Below the pieces are notes generated by a model, which ran no database searches, was not told the origin of the DNA, and was given only the letters and a program-made list of their open reading frames with translations. A DNA stretch of 64,000 nucleotides. It comes from Bianquea renquensis. GTDB lineage: Bacteria > Bacillota > Clostridia > Lachnospirales > Bianqueaceae. The stretch's first letter is position 1. Each line of letters begins with the position of its first letter. Both the position numbers and the translations under genes were made by a program. Shown here one piece after another: positions 42,785 through 52,045 of the stretch. The stretch lies in contig NZ_JACRSQ010000001.1 in the NCBI RefSeq assembly GCF_014384895.1, positions 186,001-250,000 of the forward strand. Direction: 5' to 3'.

Positions 42785-44021
42785 ACTTTTGCTATTTGCT
42801 GGCACCACAGAGGGAAGGCTGCTGTATGAGCGCCTGTCTGCCAGGGGGATCGAGATGGATATCTCCGTGGCCACGGAGTACGGAAAAGAGCTAGTTGAAC
42901 CGCTGGGCGGACGGATCTACGCCGGCCGCATGTCGGAGGAGGAGATGGAAAGTGCCATCCGTGCAGGCGGCTATAAGGCTGTCATTGATGCGACGCACCC
43001 CTATGCCGACATTGTGACCAAGAATATCCAAAGGGCTTGCCGGGAAACAGAGACACTCTATATCCGTCTGCTGCGCAAAGAAAGCCGTTCCTTCGGCCAT
43101 CTGGTGTCTTGCCAGAATATTGGGGAAGCGGTGGAGTACTTACAGAGCCACAGTGGAAATGTGCTGTCCACCATCGGAAGTAAGCAGGTCAGCGAGCTGA
43201 AAGCGCTGCCTGGATATCAGGACCGGGTTTTTGCCAGGGTATTGCCTTTGCCGGAGGCTATCAATGCGTGTCTAGCCGCTGGTTTTTCGGCTAAAAATAT
43301 CATCTGTATGCAGGGACCTTTCTCCCAGGAATTGAATACGGCGATGTTGCGCCAATATGACTGCCGCTATCTCTTGACGAAGAATTCCGGCGATGCGGGA
43401 GGATTTGAAGAAAAGCTCCGGGCGGCGGAGGAGGCGGGCGCCACGGTACTCGTCATAGAGCGACCCATTGAGGAGGAAGGGCTGTCTCTGGAGGAGACAG
43501 AGGAAAAGCTTTTGGATCTGTGTGGTTGGAAGCCTGCACCGTCGAAAAAAACACATTTCCCCCTCTATGTGTCCTTAACGGGGAGGAAGATTGTGGTCGC
43601 CGGCGGCGGCACCATCGCGCAGCGCCGCGTCAGCACTCTGTGCCGTTTTACGGGCGCAATCACGGTTATAGCGCCAGCCCTGACAGAAGAGCTGCACCGC
43701 CGGGAGCAGGCGGGAGAAATCCGGTGGGAGCCGAGAAAGTTTGTCGCTTCGGATCTGGACGGCTGCTTTCTGGCCATTGCTGCGACGGATGACCGGGCGG
43801 TCAATGCGGAAGTTGGTCGGTTGGCAAGAGAGCAGGGCATCTGGGTGAGTGTAGCGGATGCGAAAGAGGAATGCACCTTGTTTTTTCCAGCCATTGTGGA
43901 GACAGAGCAGGAAGTGATAGGAATCGTTGGGAGTGGAAATTCGCATCACCGGGTTTCCGCGTTGGCAAAGCGGTTGAGAGAGGTTGTAGAAGATGAAGAT
44001 TCGAGTGGGAAGCCGAGATAG
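42777..44021 (+). CDS. cbiJ: Fusion: cobalt-precorrin-6A reductase CbiJ + precorrin-2 dehydrogenase (sirohaem synthase N-domain)
   Basis: Residues 1 to about 250 are CbiJ/CobK, which reduces precorrin-6A with a nicotinamide nucleotide: LLLFAGTTEGRLLYERL, VIDATHPYADIVTKN, VLSTIGSKQVSELKAL and NIICMQGPFSQEL. Residues about 260-414 form a Met8/CysG-N-type precorrin-2 dehydrogenase/ferrochelatase: KIVVAGGGTIAQRRVSTL (Rossmann motif), CFLAIAATDDRAVN, and FFPAIVETEQEVIGIVGSG. The frame is continuous through the linker. The second domain could also supply metal insertion, which matters since no separate cobalt chelatase is in the operon; that is inference. It overlaps cbiH by eight bases. Confidence 0.93.
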   Translation: MCKLLLFAGTTEGRLLYERLSARGIEMDISVATEYGKELVEPLGGRIYAGRMSEEEMESAIRAGGYKAVIDATHPYADIVTKNIQRACRETETLYIRLLRKESRSFGHLVSCQNIGEAVEYLQSHSGNVLSTIGSKQVSELKALPGYQDRVFARVLPLPEAINACLAAGFSAKNIICMQGPFSQELNTAMLRQYDCRYLLTKNSGDAGGFEEKLRAAEEAGATVLVIERPIEEEGLSLEETEEKLLDLCGWKPAPSKKTHFPLYVSLTGRKIVVAGGGTIAQRRVSTLCRFTGAITVIAPALTEELHRREQAGEIRWEPRKFVASDLDGCFLAIAATDDRAVNAEVGRLAREQGIWVSVADAKEECTLFFPAIVETEQEVIGIVGSGNSHHRVSALAKRLREVVEDEDSSGKPR

Positions 44022-44877
44022 CAGGTTAGCCGTGATTCAAGCAGAAATGGTTATGGACTGTATTCAGCGGCATCATCCGGAAATGGATGTGGAGCTGGTA
44101 ACCATGAAGACAACAGGGGACAAGATTTTGGACCGCACCTTGGATCAGATCGGTGGAAAAGGCCTTTTCGTGAAGGAATTGGACCGGGCCTTGCTGGCGG
44201 GAGAGGTGGACATTACAGTTCACAGCTATAAGGACATGCCCATGGAGCAGGATTCAAGACTGCCCATTGTGGCCGTATCGGCCAGAGAGATTCCCTTCGA
44301 TGCTCTTGTTTTGCCTTCGGGCAGGCGGCAGATGGACCCGTCGAAACCCATCGGCTGTGCCAGCGCACGGAGACAAATCCAACTGGAGGCGCTGTTTCCC
44401 GGGACGGAAATCCGGCCCGTGAGAGGCAATGTGCAGACAAGACTGGCTAAACTTGAGAGCGGTGAGTATGGCGCGCTGGTGCTGGCCTGCGCAGGTCTAA
44501 AACGCTTGGGGTTGGAGGATCGGGTCAGCCGCGTGTTCACCCAGCAGGAAATGCTGCCAGCGGCTTGTCAGGGGATTCTGGCGGTACAGGCAAGAGAAGG
44601 CATGGACGTGTCCTTTCTGCGGGAATTTCACCATGCATCCGTGCACATCATTGCATGCGCAGAGCGCAGCTTTGTCGCAGAATTGAATGGCGGTTGCAGC
44701 GCTCCGATTGCGGCCTTTGCCACCATTGCCCATGATCAACTGACCTTGGAGGGGCTCTATCAAGAAGAGTCAACGCGGCGGGTCCTGCGGGATCGCATTA
44801 CAGGTCCGTGTACAGATGCGGTGGAGCTGGGCCGGCGTCTCGCAAGAAGGATGCGGGAGGAGGCGGAGACGAGATGA
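43993..44877 (+). CDS. hemC: Porphobilinogen deaminase HemC
   Basis: HemC joins four porphobilinogens into hydroxymethylbilane. The 294-residue protein has the N-terminal IRVGSRDSRLAVIQAEMV, the catalytic Asp in VHSYKDMPM, the substrate-binding GCASARRQIQL (normally GTSSxRR), and the dipyrromethane-cofactor Cys in LNGGCSAPIAAF. It starts 29 bases before the previous gene ends, so translation is coupled. Confidence 0.95.
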   Translation: MKIRVGSRDSRLAVIQAEMVMDCIQRHHPEMDVELVTMKTTGDKILDRTLDQIGGKGLFVKELDRALLAGEVDITVHSYKDMPMEQDSRLPIVAVSAREIPFDALVLPSGRRQMDPSKPIGCASARRQIQLEALFPGTEIRPVRGNVQTRLAKLESGEYGALVLACAGLKRLGLEDRVSRVFTQQEMLPAACQGILAVQAREGMDVSFLREFHHASVHIIACAERSFVAELNGGCSAPIAAFATIAHDQLTLEGLYQEESTRRVLRDRITGPCTDAVELGRRLARRMREEAETR

Positions 44878-46373
44878 CAAAAACAGGAAAGGTTTACTTG
44901 GTCGGAGCAGGGCCGGGCGATGTGGGGCTGCTGACGACAAAGGGAAGAGAGATGCTGCAAAAGGCACAGGTTGTGGTGTACGACCGGCTTGTCAGCCGCG
45001 ATATCCTGGAACTGATCCCGGAAGAAGCCATCCGCATCGATGTAGGAAAATATGCGGGGCGCCATCCAGTCCCGCAGGAAAGGATTAATGAGATCCTGCG
45101 GGAACAAGCGCTGGCTGGCCGTCAGGTTGTGCGGTTAAAGGGGGGAGACTGCTTCCTATTCGGCCGCGGAGGGGAGGAGCTGGAGCTTCTCTGGGAATCC
45201 GGGGTTCCCTTTGAGGTTGTACCGGGAATTCCGTCGGCGTTAGCAGCCCCCGCCTACGGCGGTATCCCCGTCACCCACCGGGATTTTTGTTCATCCGTCC
45301 ACATCATAACGGGCCACAAAAAAGAGGATGGAGAGCTCTCCCTGGATTACGATGCCCTGATCCGGCTGCAGGGGACGCTGATTTTTATGATGTCAGTTGC
45401 CAGCGGCGCGGAGATCGCCAAGGGCCTCATGACACATGGAATGGCGGTCTCTATGCCCTGTGCCGTGGTGGAGAACGGCACGAGAAGTGAGCAGCGCACC
45501 TTTGTGACCACATTACAACACCTGGAAGGCATCATTCAAAAGGAGCGGATTCAGTCGCCGGCTTTGATCGTGGTAGGTCCTGTTTGTACCCTGGCGGAAA
45601 AATTCGATTGGTTTTCGAAGCTGCCCCTAAAGGGGGCCCGATTGTTGGTGACGAGGCCAAAAGAAAAGGAAGGCACTCTCGTGGGCCGGCTTCGGGAGCT
45701 TGGCGCCCATGTGACCAGTCTTCCGGCCATTGCGACAAAGCCCGTACCCTTTCCGATCCCAGACCTATCCCAATACGGAGTTTTAGTGTTCACCAGCGGC
45801 GCGGGGGTGAACAGCTTTTTTCAAGCTCTTTGGAGGGAGGGGCTGGACGCCCGCAAGATGGCGGGTTTGAAGATCGCTGTGGTCGGCAAGGAAACAGAAA
45901 AACAGCTTGCCACCTATGGGCTTCGCGCAGATTTTGTGCCAACGGTTTTTTGCGCGGAGACATTGGCCGGCGAAATGCTGGAGAGTGGATTTTTGGAGAA
46001 GGGAATTCGGGTTCTGCTGATTCAGGCGAAGATAGCGTCGGAAGAGGTATTCCAGCGGTTGTCGGCCCGAGGTATCCAGACTGACCGGCTGACAGTTTAT
46101 GAGACGCAGTACGTTCAACAGGAAGGGATTGATCCGGGGGAATATGACTTCGGAATCTTCACCAGTGCCAGCAGCGTCGAGGGCTATGCCAGGGCATTGG
46201 GAGAGAAAGCGGAAGTCGAAGCCCTGGCGGCGGTCTGCATCGGGGAAAAAACAGCCGCGGCCGCCAGGGAACTTGGTATGCCGGTTTATGTAGCGAAAGA
46301 AGCGACGATCCAATCCCTAATTGAGACTGTATGGGAGCAATATAGGGATAAAAAGAAGGAGAACGAGGGATGA
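44874..46373 (+). CDS. cobA-hemD: Fusion: uroporphyrinogen-III C-methyltransferase CobA + uroporphyrinogen-III synthase HemD
   Basis: Residues 1 to about 245 are the SAM-dependent uroporphyrinogen-III methyltransferase (to precorrin-2): VYLVGAGPGDVGLLTTKG, VVVYDRLVSRDIL, LKGGDCFLFGRGGEE, VPGIPSALAAPAYGGIPVTHR. Residues about 255-499 are HemD, which closes and inverts ring D: GARLLVTRPKEKEGTLVGRL, FTSGAGVNSFFQAL, and VCIGEKTAAAARELG. This fusion is common in Clostridia. ATG 44874 overlaps the hemC stop (ATGA). With hemC, it gives precorrin-2 from porphobilinogen. Confidence 0.96.
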   Translation: MTKTGKVYLVGAGPGDVGLLTTKGREMLQKAQVVVYDRLVSRDILELIPEEAIRIDVGKYAGRHPVPQERINEILREQALAGRQVVRLKGGDCFLFGRGGEELELLWESGVPFEVVPGIPSALAAPAYGGIPVTHRDFCSSVHIITGHKKEDGELSLDYDALIRLQGTLIFMMSVASGAEIAKGLMTHGMAVSMPCAVVENGTRSEQRTFVTTLQHLEGIIQKERIQSPALIVVGPVCTLAEKFDWFSKLPLKGARLLVTRPKEKEGTLVGRLRELGAHVTSLPAIATKPVPFPIPDLSQYGVLVFTSGAGVNSFFQALWREGLDARKMAGLKIAVVGKETEKQLATYGLRADFVPTVFCAETLAGEMLESGFLEKGIRVLLIQAKIASEEVFQRLSARGIQTDRLTVYETQYVQQEGIDPGEYDFGIFTSASSVEGYARALGEKAEVEALAAVCIGEKTAAAARELGMPVYVAKEATIQSLIETVWEQYRDKKKENEG

Positions 46374-47566
46374 AGCTCTGGATGATTGGCGCGGGCCCTG
46401 GGGAACCCTCCCTTATAAGCGCATACGCCCTTGAAGTGATGCGGGGGGCTCAGGTGGTGTTGGCAACGGAAAGGCTTTATGAAGCCTTTCAACCCATCCT
46501 GGAAAATGTCCGTCTCGTATCTTTAACCGAGATGGAGACGTTTTTGGCAGACAATCCGGAAGACGTAAGCAGGGTGGCGGTGCTGGCTTCTGGGGATGTG
46601 GGGTTTTACAGTATTTCCAGAAGATTGACAGAAAAGTTAAGTGGGCGCTGGGAGATCGAGCGCGTCAGCGGGGTCAGCAGCCTTCAATATTTGAGCGCGA
46701 AGCTCAACATAGACTACGACGATATTAAGACGGTAAGCGTTCACGGTCGAGACCGGTCAGTTATTCCCTTTGTCAGCTACAATGGGAAGGTCTTTGTCCT
46801 AACCGGTGGGCAATATCGTGTGCAAGATGTGGCGGAGCAGCTGTATCAGGCGAATATGGGGCATGTGATTCTCCACGTGGGGGAGAATCTGTCCTCTGGG
46901 CAGGAGCGGATTCTATCGGCAGCGCCCGCCGTCATCCGGGAAATGGAATTTGGCAATTTGGCGGTGCTGCTCATTGAAAATCCCCATGCCGCGGATTGCC
47001 GGCATCAGCTCCGCGATGAAGATTTTCTCCGCGGCAAGGTCCCCATGACGAAGGAAGAGATTCGGTTGCTGAGCGTGGCGAAGCTGGATATCCATCCTCA
47101 GGATGTGATCTGGGATATTGGAGCCGGCACGGGCTCTGTGTCCATCGCCTTGGCCTACGCGGCTTCGGAGGGGATGGTGTACGCCATTGAGAGAAACGAG
47201 GAGGCTGTAGCCCTGCTTGCGGAAAATAGAAAGCGGCTAGGGGCCTATAATGTACAGATACGCCAGGCGACGGCACCGGAGGGACTGGAGAAGCTGCCAG
47301 CGCCGGATAAGGTCTTTATCGGCGGCAGCAGTGGAAACATGGATGCCATCCTGGAGGCGGTCCTTCGAAAAAATCCGACGGCCCAGGTGGTAATCAATGC
47401 GATCACCCTGGAAACGCTGCAAGCTGCGGTCAGTTCCATGGAGCAACGCCAGATGGAGCCGGAGATTCTATGCGCCTCTATGGCGAAGGCGGATGTCGTC
47501 GGCGGCTACCACATGATGAGGGGATTGAATCCCATCTATATTCTGAGCGGAAGGCGGCGAGCATGA
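46370..47566 (+). CDS. cbiET: Fusion: cobalt-precorrin-7 C5-methyltransferase CbiE + C15-methyltransferase/decarboxylase CbiT
   Basis: The 398-residue protein equals CobL in layout. Residues 1 to about 200 are the CbiE methylase (IGAGPGEPSLISAYAL, VAVLASGDVGFYSI, VSGVSSLQYLSAKL, SVHGRD). Residues about 215-398 are CbiT, a class I SAM methyltransferase that also decarboxylates: MTKEEIRLLSVAKL, VIWDIGAGTGSVSIALA, VYAIERNEEAVALL, and DKVFIGGSSGNMDAIL. Its ATG overlaps the cobA-hemD stop. Confidence 0.96.
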   Translation: MKLWMIGAGPGEPSLISAYALEVMRGAQVVLATERLYEAFQPILENVRLVSLTEMETFLADNPEDVSRVAVLASGDVGFYSISRRLTEKLSGRWEIERVSGVSSLQYLSAKLNIDYDDIKTVSVHGRDRSVIPFVSYNGKVFVLTGGQYRVQDVAEQLYQANMGHVILHVGENLSSGQERILSAAPAVIREMEFGNLAVLLIENPHAADCRHQLRDEDFLRGKVPMTKEEIRLLSVAKLDIHPQDVIWDIGAGTGSVSIALAYAASEGMVYAIERNEEAVALLAENRKRLGAYNVQIRQATAPEGLEKLPAPDKVFIGGSSGNMDAILEAVLRKNPTAQVVINAITLETLQAAVSSMEQRQMEPEILCASMAKADVVGGYHMMRGLNPIYILSGRRRA

Positions 47567-48960
47567 TGCGACAGAACATTCCGCGGTTTATGCTCGTTGG
47601 AACGGGAAGTGGCTGCGGTAAAACCACGATTACCTGTGCCATCTTAAAGGCGCTGTCCAATCGTGGATTGGCGCCAGCCAGCTTTAAATGCGGTCCGGAT
47701 TATATTGATCCCATGTTCCACAGCAAAATATTAAAGACGAAATCTAAGAATCTAGACCTCTATCTGTGTGGTGAGGAGACTGTCCGCTTTTTGCTAGCCA
47801 GGAGTGCGGCCGGTCACACCGTATCCGTGCTGGAGGGAGTCATGGGGATGTATGATGGACAGGGATTTGAGGATGATACGTTCTCCTCGAACCATCTGGC
47901 AAGGGTAACCCAGACTCCCCAGATCTTGGTGGTCAACGTAAAGGGGATGAGTGTATCCGTAGCAGCCTTGATCAAAGGGTTTATGGAATACCGCCCCAAT
48001 GAAATCAGAGGGGTCATTCTAAACCATTGCAGCAAGGGCATGTACCCGGTGTATCAGAAGATGATCCAGAGGGAGCTAGGAATTCCAACGTATGGATATA
48101 TGCCACCTCTGCCAGAGGCTGCCATCGGTAGCCGGCATTTAGGATTGATCACGGCGGATGAGGTGGAAGACCTGATGGAAAAAATGAATCTTTTGGCGGC
48201 GACGGCGGAAGAAACCCTGGATCTCCATGGCCTTCTGGAGTTGGCCAGGACAGCGCTACCCTTAGTCTATGAGGATCTCTGGAAAGACTATACAGGGTGT
48301 ATGGCAATGAATCCCCCTCTGCGGATCGGATTCGCCTGTGATCAAGCCTTTTGTTTTTTCTATGAGGACAATCTAGAGCTGTGGAGGGAGATGGGGGCAG
48401 AACTGATCCCCTTTTCTCCGCTGACAGATCGAGAACTGCCGGAGGAGCTGGATGGACTGCTGCTGTACGGGGGATATCCAGAGGAACACGCCCAGGCACT
48501 GGCGGAAAACGAGAGGATGCGGGCGAGTATTCGCAGAGCCGTCCGGGATGGATTGCCGGTTTTAGCCGAATGCGGGGGCATGATGTACCTGCAAGAGACG
48601 CTCACAGATGGAAAAGGAGAAACCTGGCCTATGGCGGGGGCGCTGGCGGGGGATAGCCATATGACGGCGGGGCTGACGCGCTTTGGGTATGCTATCTTGG
48701 AAGCCAATCAAGAAACGCCCATCTGTGAAAAAGGGGATACGCTGCGAGTCCATGAATTTCACTATTCTGACAGTACGTCCAATGGAGATGGATTTACCGC
48801 GCATAAAGGAACGAGATCTTGGCCCTGTGTCCATGTGACAAAGACTCTGATGGCGGGCTATCCGCATCTCCATTTTGGAGCGTACCCACAGTGCGCGAAG
48901 AAATTCTTGCAGACATGCCATACAGATGCCATTACGAAATGGAGATCAAGATGGAAATAG
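47563..48960 (+). CDS. cbiA: Cobyrinate a,c-diamide synthase CbiA
   Basis: CbiA amidates side chains a and c of cobyrinate using glutamine and ATP. The 465-residue product has the P-loop GTGSGCGKTTITCAIL, FKCGPDYIDPMFHS, EGVMGMYDG, and a class I glutamine amidotransferase domain with the catalytic Cys in VLAECGGMMYLQE and the late His in AGYPHLHFGA. ATG 47563 overlaps the cbiET stop (ATGA); a 31-residue in-frame extension inside cbiET is rejected. Confidence 0.95.
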   Translation: MMRQNIPRFMLVGTGSGCGKTTITCAILKALSNRGLAPASFKCGPDYIDPMFHSKILKTKSKNLDLYLCGEETVRFLLARSAAGHTVSVLEGVMGMYDGQGFEDDTFSSNHLARVTQTPQILVVNVKGMSVSVAALIKGFMEYRPNEIRGVILNHCSKGMYPVYQKMIQRELGIPTYGYMPPLPEAAIGSRHLGLITADEVEDLMEKMNLLAATAEETLDLHGLLELARTALPLVYEDLWKDYTGCMAMNPPLRIGFACDQAFCFFYEDNLELWREMGAELIPFSPLTDRELPEELDGLLLYGGYPEEHAQALAENERMRASIRRAVRDGLPVLAECGGMMYLQETLTDGKGETWPMAGALAGDSHMTAGLTRFGYAILEANQETPICEKGDTLRVHEFHYSDSTSNGDGFTAHKGTRSWPCVHVTKTLMAGYPHLHFGAYPQCAKKFLQTCHTDAITKWRSRWK

Positions 48961-49922
48961 GAATTGCAGTATTGCTAGGTTTTTTGCTGGATTTGTTGCT
49001 CGGGGATCCCCACTGGCTGCCCCACCCTGTCCGTCTCATCGGATGGATGATTGCCAAAGGGGAAACGATTCTGCGTAAGCTGTTGCCACGGCATGAAAGA
49101 ATGGGAGGCGCAGTCCTCACCATTTTCGTGACGGGGATTTCCTTTGCTCTGCCCCTGGGGATATTGCTGCTGGCAGGGCGGGTTCATGTGGGATTGCGCA
49201 TTGGGATTGAGACGGTTTTTTGTTATCAGATTCTCGCGACAAAGTGCTTAAGGGTGGAAAGTATGCGGGTCTATACGTACCTAAAAAAAGGAGATATTCC
49301 CAATTCAAGGAAATACCTCTCCTGGATCGTCGGCCGGGATACGGAAAACCTCAACGAAGAACAGATTTCGAAGGCTGTGGTGGAGACCATTGCGGAAAAC
49401 ACCTCGGACGGCGTGATCGCGCCTATGCTATTTCTGATTATTGGCGGCGCCCCTTTGGGATTCTTTTACAAAGCGGTCAACACGCTGGATTCCATGATCG
49501 GATACAAGAACGATCGGTATCTCTATTTTGGCCGGTTCGCGGCCAAGCTGGATGATGTCATGAATTTTATTCCCGCCATTATATCCGCATGGCTCATGAT
49601 TCTGGCCAGCTTTTTACTGCGCTTAGACGCCAAGAACGCCATTGCGATCTATAAGCGGGACCGGCACAATCACGCGAGCCCTAACTCTGCGAAAACAGAG
49701 TCGGTGGCGGCGGGGGCTTTGAATTTACAGCTGGCAGGGGATGCCTATTATTTTGGAAAGTTGGTCACAAAGCCAACCATCGGGGACTCGAATCGAAGGA
49801 TTACCATCGAGGATATTCCCTTGATGAACCGGCTCATGTATATGACGGCGGTGCTGTCGCTGCTGATCATGAGTGCGGCACGCTGGGGGATTTTGTTTGG
49901 ACTGGGTGTAGGACCTTTTTAG
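48951..49922 (+). CDS. cbiB: Adenosylcobinamide-phosphate synthase CbiB
   Basis: CbiB attaches the aminopropanol (phosphate) arm to adenosylcobyric acid in the membrane. The 323-residue protein has several hydrophobic helices and family motifs LLDLLLGDPHWLPHPVRLIG, SWIVGRDTENLNEEQI, ETIAENTSDGVIAP, and HNHASPNSAKTESVAAGAL. ATG 48951 has GGAG six bases upstream and overlaps the cbiA end by ten bases. The cobD-type enzyme that makes aminopropanol phosphate is not in the window. Confidence 0.95.
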   Translation: MEIGIAVLLGFLLDLLLGDPHWLPHPVRLIGWMIAKGETILRKLLPRHERMGGAVLTIFVTGISFALPLGILLLAGRVHVGLRIGIETVFCYQILATKCLRVESMRVYTYLKKGDIPNSRKYLSWIVGRDTENLNEEQISKAVVETIAENTSDGVIAPMLFLIIGGAPLGFFYKAVNTLDSMIGYKNDRYLYFGRFAAKLDDVMNFIPAIISAWLMILASFLLRLDAKNAIAIYKRDRHNHASPNSAKTESVAAGALNLQLAGDAYYFGKLVTKPTIGDSNRRITIEDIPLMNRLMYMTAVLSLLIMSAARWGILFGLGVGPF

Positions 49923-49970
49923 GAGTGGTGTAATAACGTCCGCTTCGCGAACTTTTCTTTAGGATAACAA

Positions 49971-49988
49971 TGCCGCTGTCAAGCGGCA
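49971..49988 (+). promoter_or_regulatory. Small hairpin just before cbiP
   Basis: TGCCGCT (49971-49977) and AGCGGCA (49982-49988) form a seven-pair stem with a four-base loop. It ends five bases before the cbiP ribosome site (GGAGGT). There is no T run, so it is not a terminator; it could affect mRNA stability or translation. Confidence 0.4.
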
Positions 49989-50002
49989 GTATGGAGGTAG
50001 CA

Positions 50003-51463
50003 ATGGCAAAGGCAATTATGATACAGGGGACGACGTCCAATGCGGGGAAGAGCCTGCTGGCTGCTGGGCTATGCCGGGTCTTTCACCAGGATGGATATAA
50101 GGTGGCTCCTTTTAAATCGCAAAATATGGCACTAAACTCATTTATCACCAAGGATGGGTTTGAAATGGGCAGAGCCCAGGTGATGCAGGCGGAGGCTGCC
50201 GGAATTGCGCCGGATGTAAGGATGAACCCTATTTTGTTAAAACCTACCAGCGATAAGGGATCCCAGGTCATCGTCAATGGCGAGGTGCTGGGCAATATGA
50301 ACGCCAAGGAATACTACGCCAAGAAACACGAACTCATCCCCGATATTATGAAAGCTTATGGGGAGCTGGACGCGGAATACGATATCATCGTGATCGAGGG
50401 GGCAGGAAGCCCGGCGGAGATCAATCTGAAAGAGCAGGATATAGTAAACATGGGAATGGCCAGGATGGCAGGCGCGCCGGTTTTAATCGTGGGGGACATC
50501 GACAAAGGCGGTGTTTTCGCGGCTCTTGCCGGCACAATGCTGTTGCTCACAGATGAGGAAAAGGCCATGGTCAAGGGAACCATTATCAACAAGTTTCGCG
50601 GGGATGTCTCCATACTAAAGCGGGGATTGACTATGTTGGAGGATATCATCCATGTGCCAGTGGTGGGGGTGGTCCCGTATCTGCGCATCCACGTCGATGA
50701 CGAAGATAGTCTGACGGAGCGTTTTGAGCGCAGTCAGAAGCCGGCGCTGGTCGATATTGCAGTTCTGCGGTTTCCCCGAATTTCGAATTTTACGGATTTC
50801 AATCCGCTGGAATATATCGAGGGTGTGTCTCTTCGATATGTGGGCAGTGTTGCAGAGCTCGGCGATCCGGATTTGATCATCCTTCCCGGAACGAAAAATA
50901 CGATGGCCGATCTGCTTTGGATGCGGCAGTGTGGTCTGGAAGCTTCTGTGCTTAAGCACGCAGCCAAGGGAAAACCCGTCTTTGGCGTCTGCGGCGGCTA
51001 TCAGATGCTGGGGATGACACTCAAGGATCCCTATGGAGTTGAACACGGAGGCGAAATGGCGGGCCTCGGTCTGTTGGATATGGATACCATCTTTGAGAGG
51101 GCGAAAACCCGGACACAGATTTCCGGGAATCTGCCAGCTCTCGATGGAATCTTTTCCTCTCTCTCGGGACTTCCCTATACGGGCTATGAAATCCATATGG
51201 GACAGAGTGGCCGGGAGGAGAAGGTGGTGCAGAGCGGGAACGTGTACGGCAGCTATCTCCACGGATTATTTGATCAGGATGGGATCTCGAAGGCCATTGT
51301 AGAGGCACTGTTGAGGGCAAAGGGGCTGGACGCCACCGCAGTGCAGAGCTTTGATATGGAACAGTATAAAAATCAACAGTATGATCGATTGGCAGATGCG
51401 GTGCGGGAATCGCTGGATATGGAGTATATTTACCGCATCATGGAGGAAGGGGTGTCTCAATGA
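50003..51463 (+). CDS. cbiP: Cobyric acid synthase CbiP/CobQ
   Basis: CbiP amidates side chains b, d, e and g to give adenosylcobyric acid. The 486-residue protein has the P-loop-like [52 protein letters not shown], and a glutamine amidotransferase domain with the Cys in [12 protein letters not shown] and the late His in [12 protein letters not shown] 50003 follows GGAGGT; the earlier ATG at 49970 overlaps the upstream hairpin. cobO overlaps the stop (ATGA). Confidence 0.96.
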   Translation: MAKAIMIQGTTSNAGKSLLAAGLCRVFHQDGYKVAPFKSQNMALNSFITKDGFEMGRAQVMQAEAAGIAPDVRMNPILLKPTSDKGSQVIVNGEVLGNMNAKEYYAKKHELIPDIMKAYGELDAEYDIIVIEGAGSPAEINLKEQDIVNMGMARMAGAPVLIVGDIDKGGVFAALAGTMLLLTDEEKAMVKGTIINKFRGDVSILKRGLTMLEDIIHVPVVGVVPYLRIHVDDEDSLTERFERSQKPALVDIAVLRFPRISNFTDFNPLEYIEGVSLRYVGSVAELGDPDLIILPGTKNTMADLLWMRQCGLEASVLKHAAKGKPVFGVCGGYQMLGMTLKDPYGVEHGGEMAGLGLLDMDTIFERAKTRTQISGNLPALDGIFSSLSGLPYTGYEIHMGQSGREEKVVQSGNVYGSYLHGLFDQDGISKAIVEALLRAKGLDATAVQSFDMEQYKNQQYDRLADAVRESLDMEYIYRIMEEGVSQ

Positions 51464-51984
51464 GTAAAGGACTGGTCCATCTATACTGTGGCGACGGCAA
51501 AGGAAAGACGACTGCGGCTATGGGCTTGGCCGTGCGCGCTGCGGGGAGCGGTATGAAGGTAGTGGTGGTGCAATTTTTGAAGGATGGGGACAGCAGCGAG
51601 CTATCCATCCTGTCCTCACTGCCCAATGTGACAGTGCTGTCGGGAAAGCCTGTGAAGGGCTTTTCCTTCTCCATGACTCCGGAGGAGAAGGCGTTGGTAG
51701 CGAAGACCCACAATGGGTATTTGGAGACGGCGATCGCGTTGTATCAGGAGGGCAAGGCACAGCTTATCGTGCTGGATGAGGCGGTGGCCGCTCTATCCCT
51801 GAATATGCTCAATCGAGAGAGGCTTTTAACCTTTCTGCGGGGAGATGAGCATCCCGAAGTGGTTTTGACAGGGCGAGGGCCTGATTCGGAACTTCAGGAG
51901 TTGGCAGACTATATAACAGAGATGACATTGCGGCGCCATCCCTATGATCGGGGCATTATGGCGCGAAAGGGTATTGAATATTGA
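51460..51984 (+). CDS. cobO: Corrinoid adenosyltransferase (BtuR/CobO/CobA type)
   Basis: The enzyme transfers the adenosyl group of ATP to cob(I)alamin or its precursors. The 174-residue product has the P-loop [16 protein letters not shown] near the N terminus, [22 protein letters not shown] (Walker-B-like) and [11 protein letters not shown], the hallmarks of the BtuR family. The C terminus [16 protein letters not shown] is typical. Its ATG overlaps the cbiP stop. A MATE gene follows 61 bases later. Confidence 0.96.
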   Translation: MSKGLVHLYCGDGKGKTTAAMGLAVRAAGSGMKVVVVQFLKDGDSSELSILSSLPNVTVLSGKPVKGFSFSMTPEEKALVAKTHNGYLETAIALYQEGKAQLIVLDEAVAALSLNMLNRERLLTFLRGDEHPEVVLTGRGPDSELQELADYITEMTLRRHPYDRGIMARKGIEY

Positions 51985-52045
51985 ACCTGATACGTAACAT
52001 CGGAATCATATACTTTTTATAAAAATAACCGAGGAGTTTCAACAT

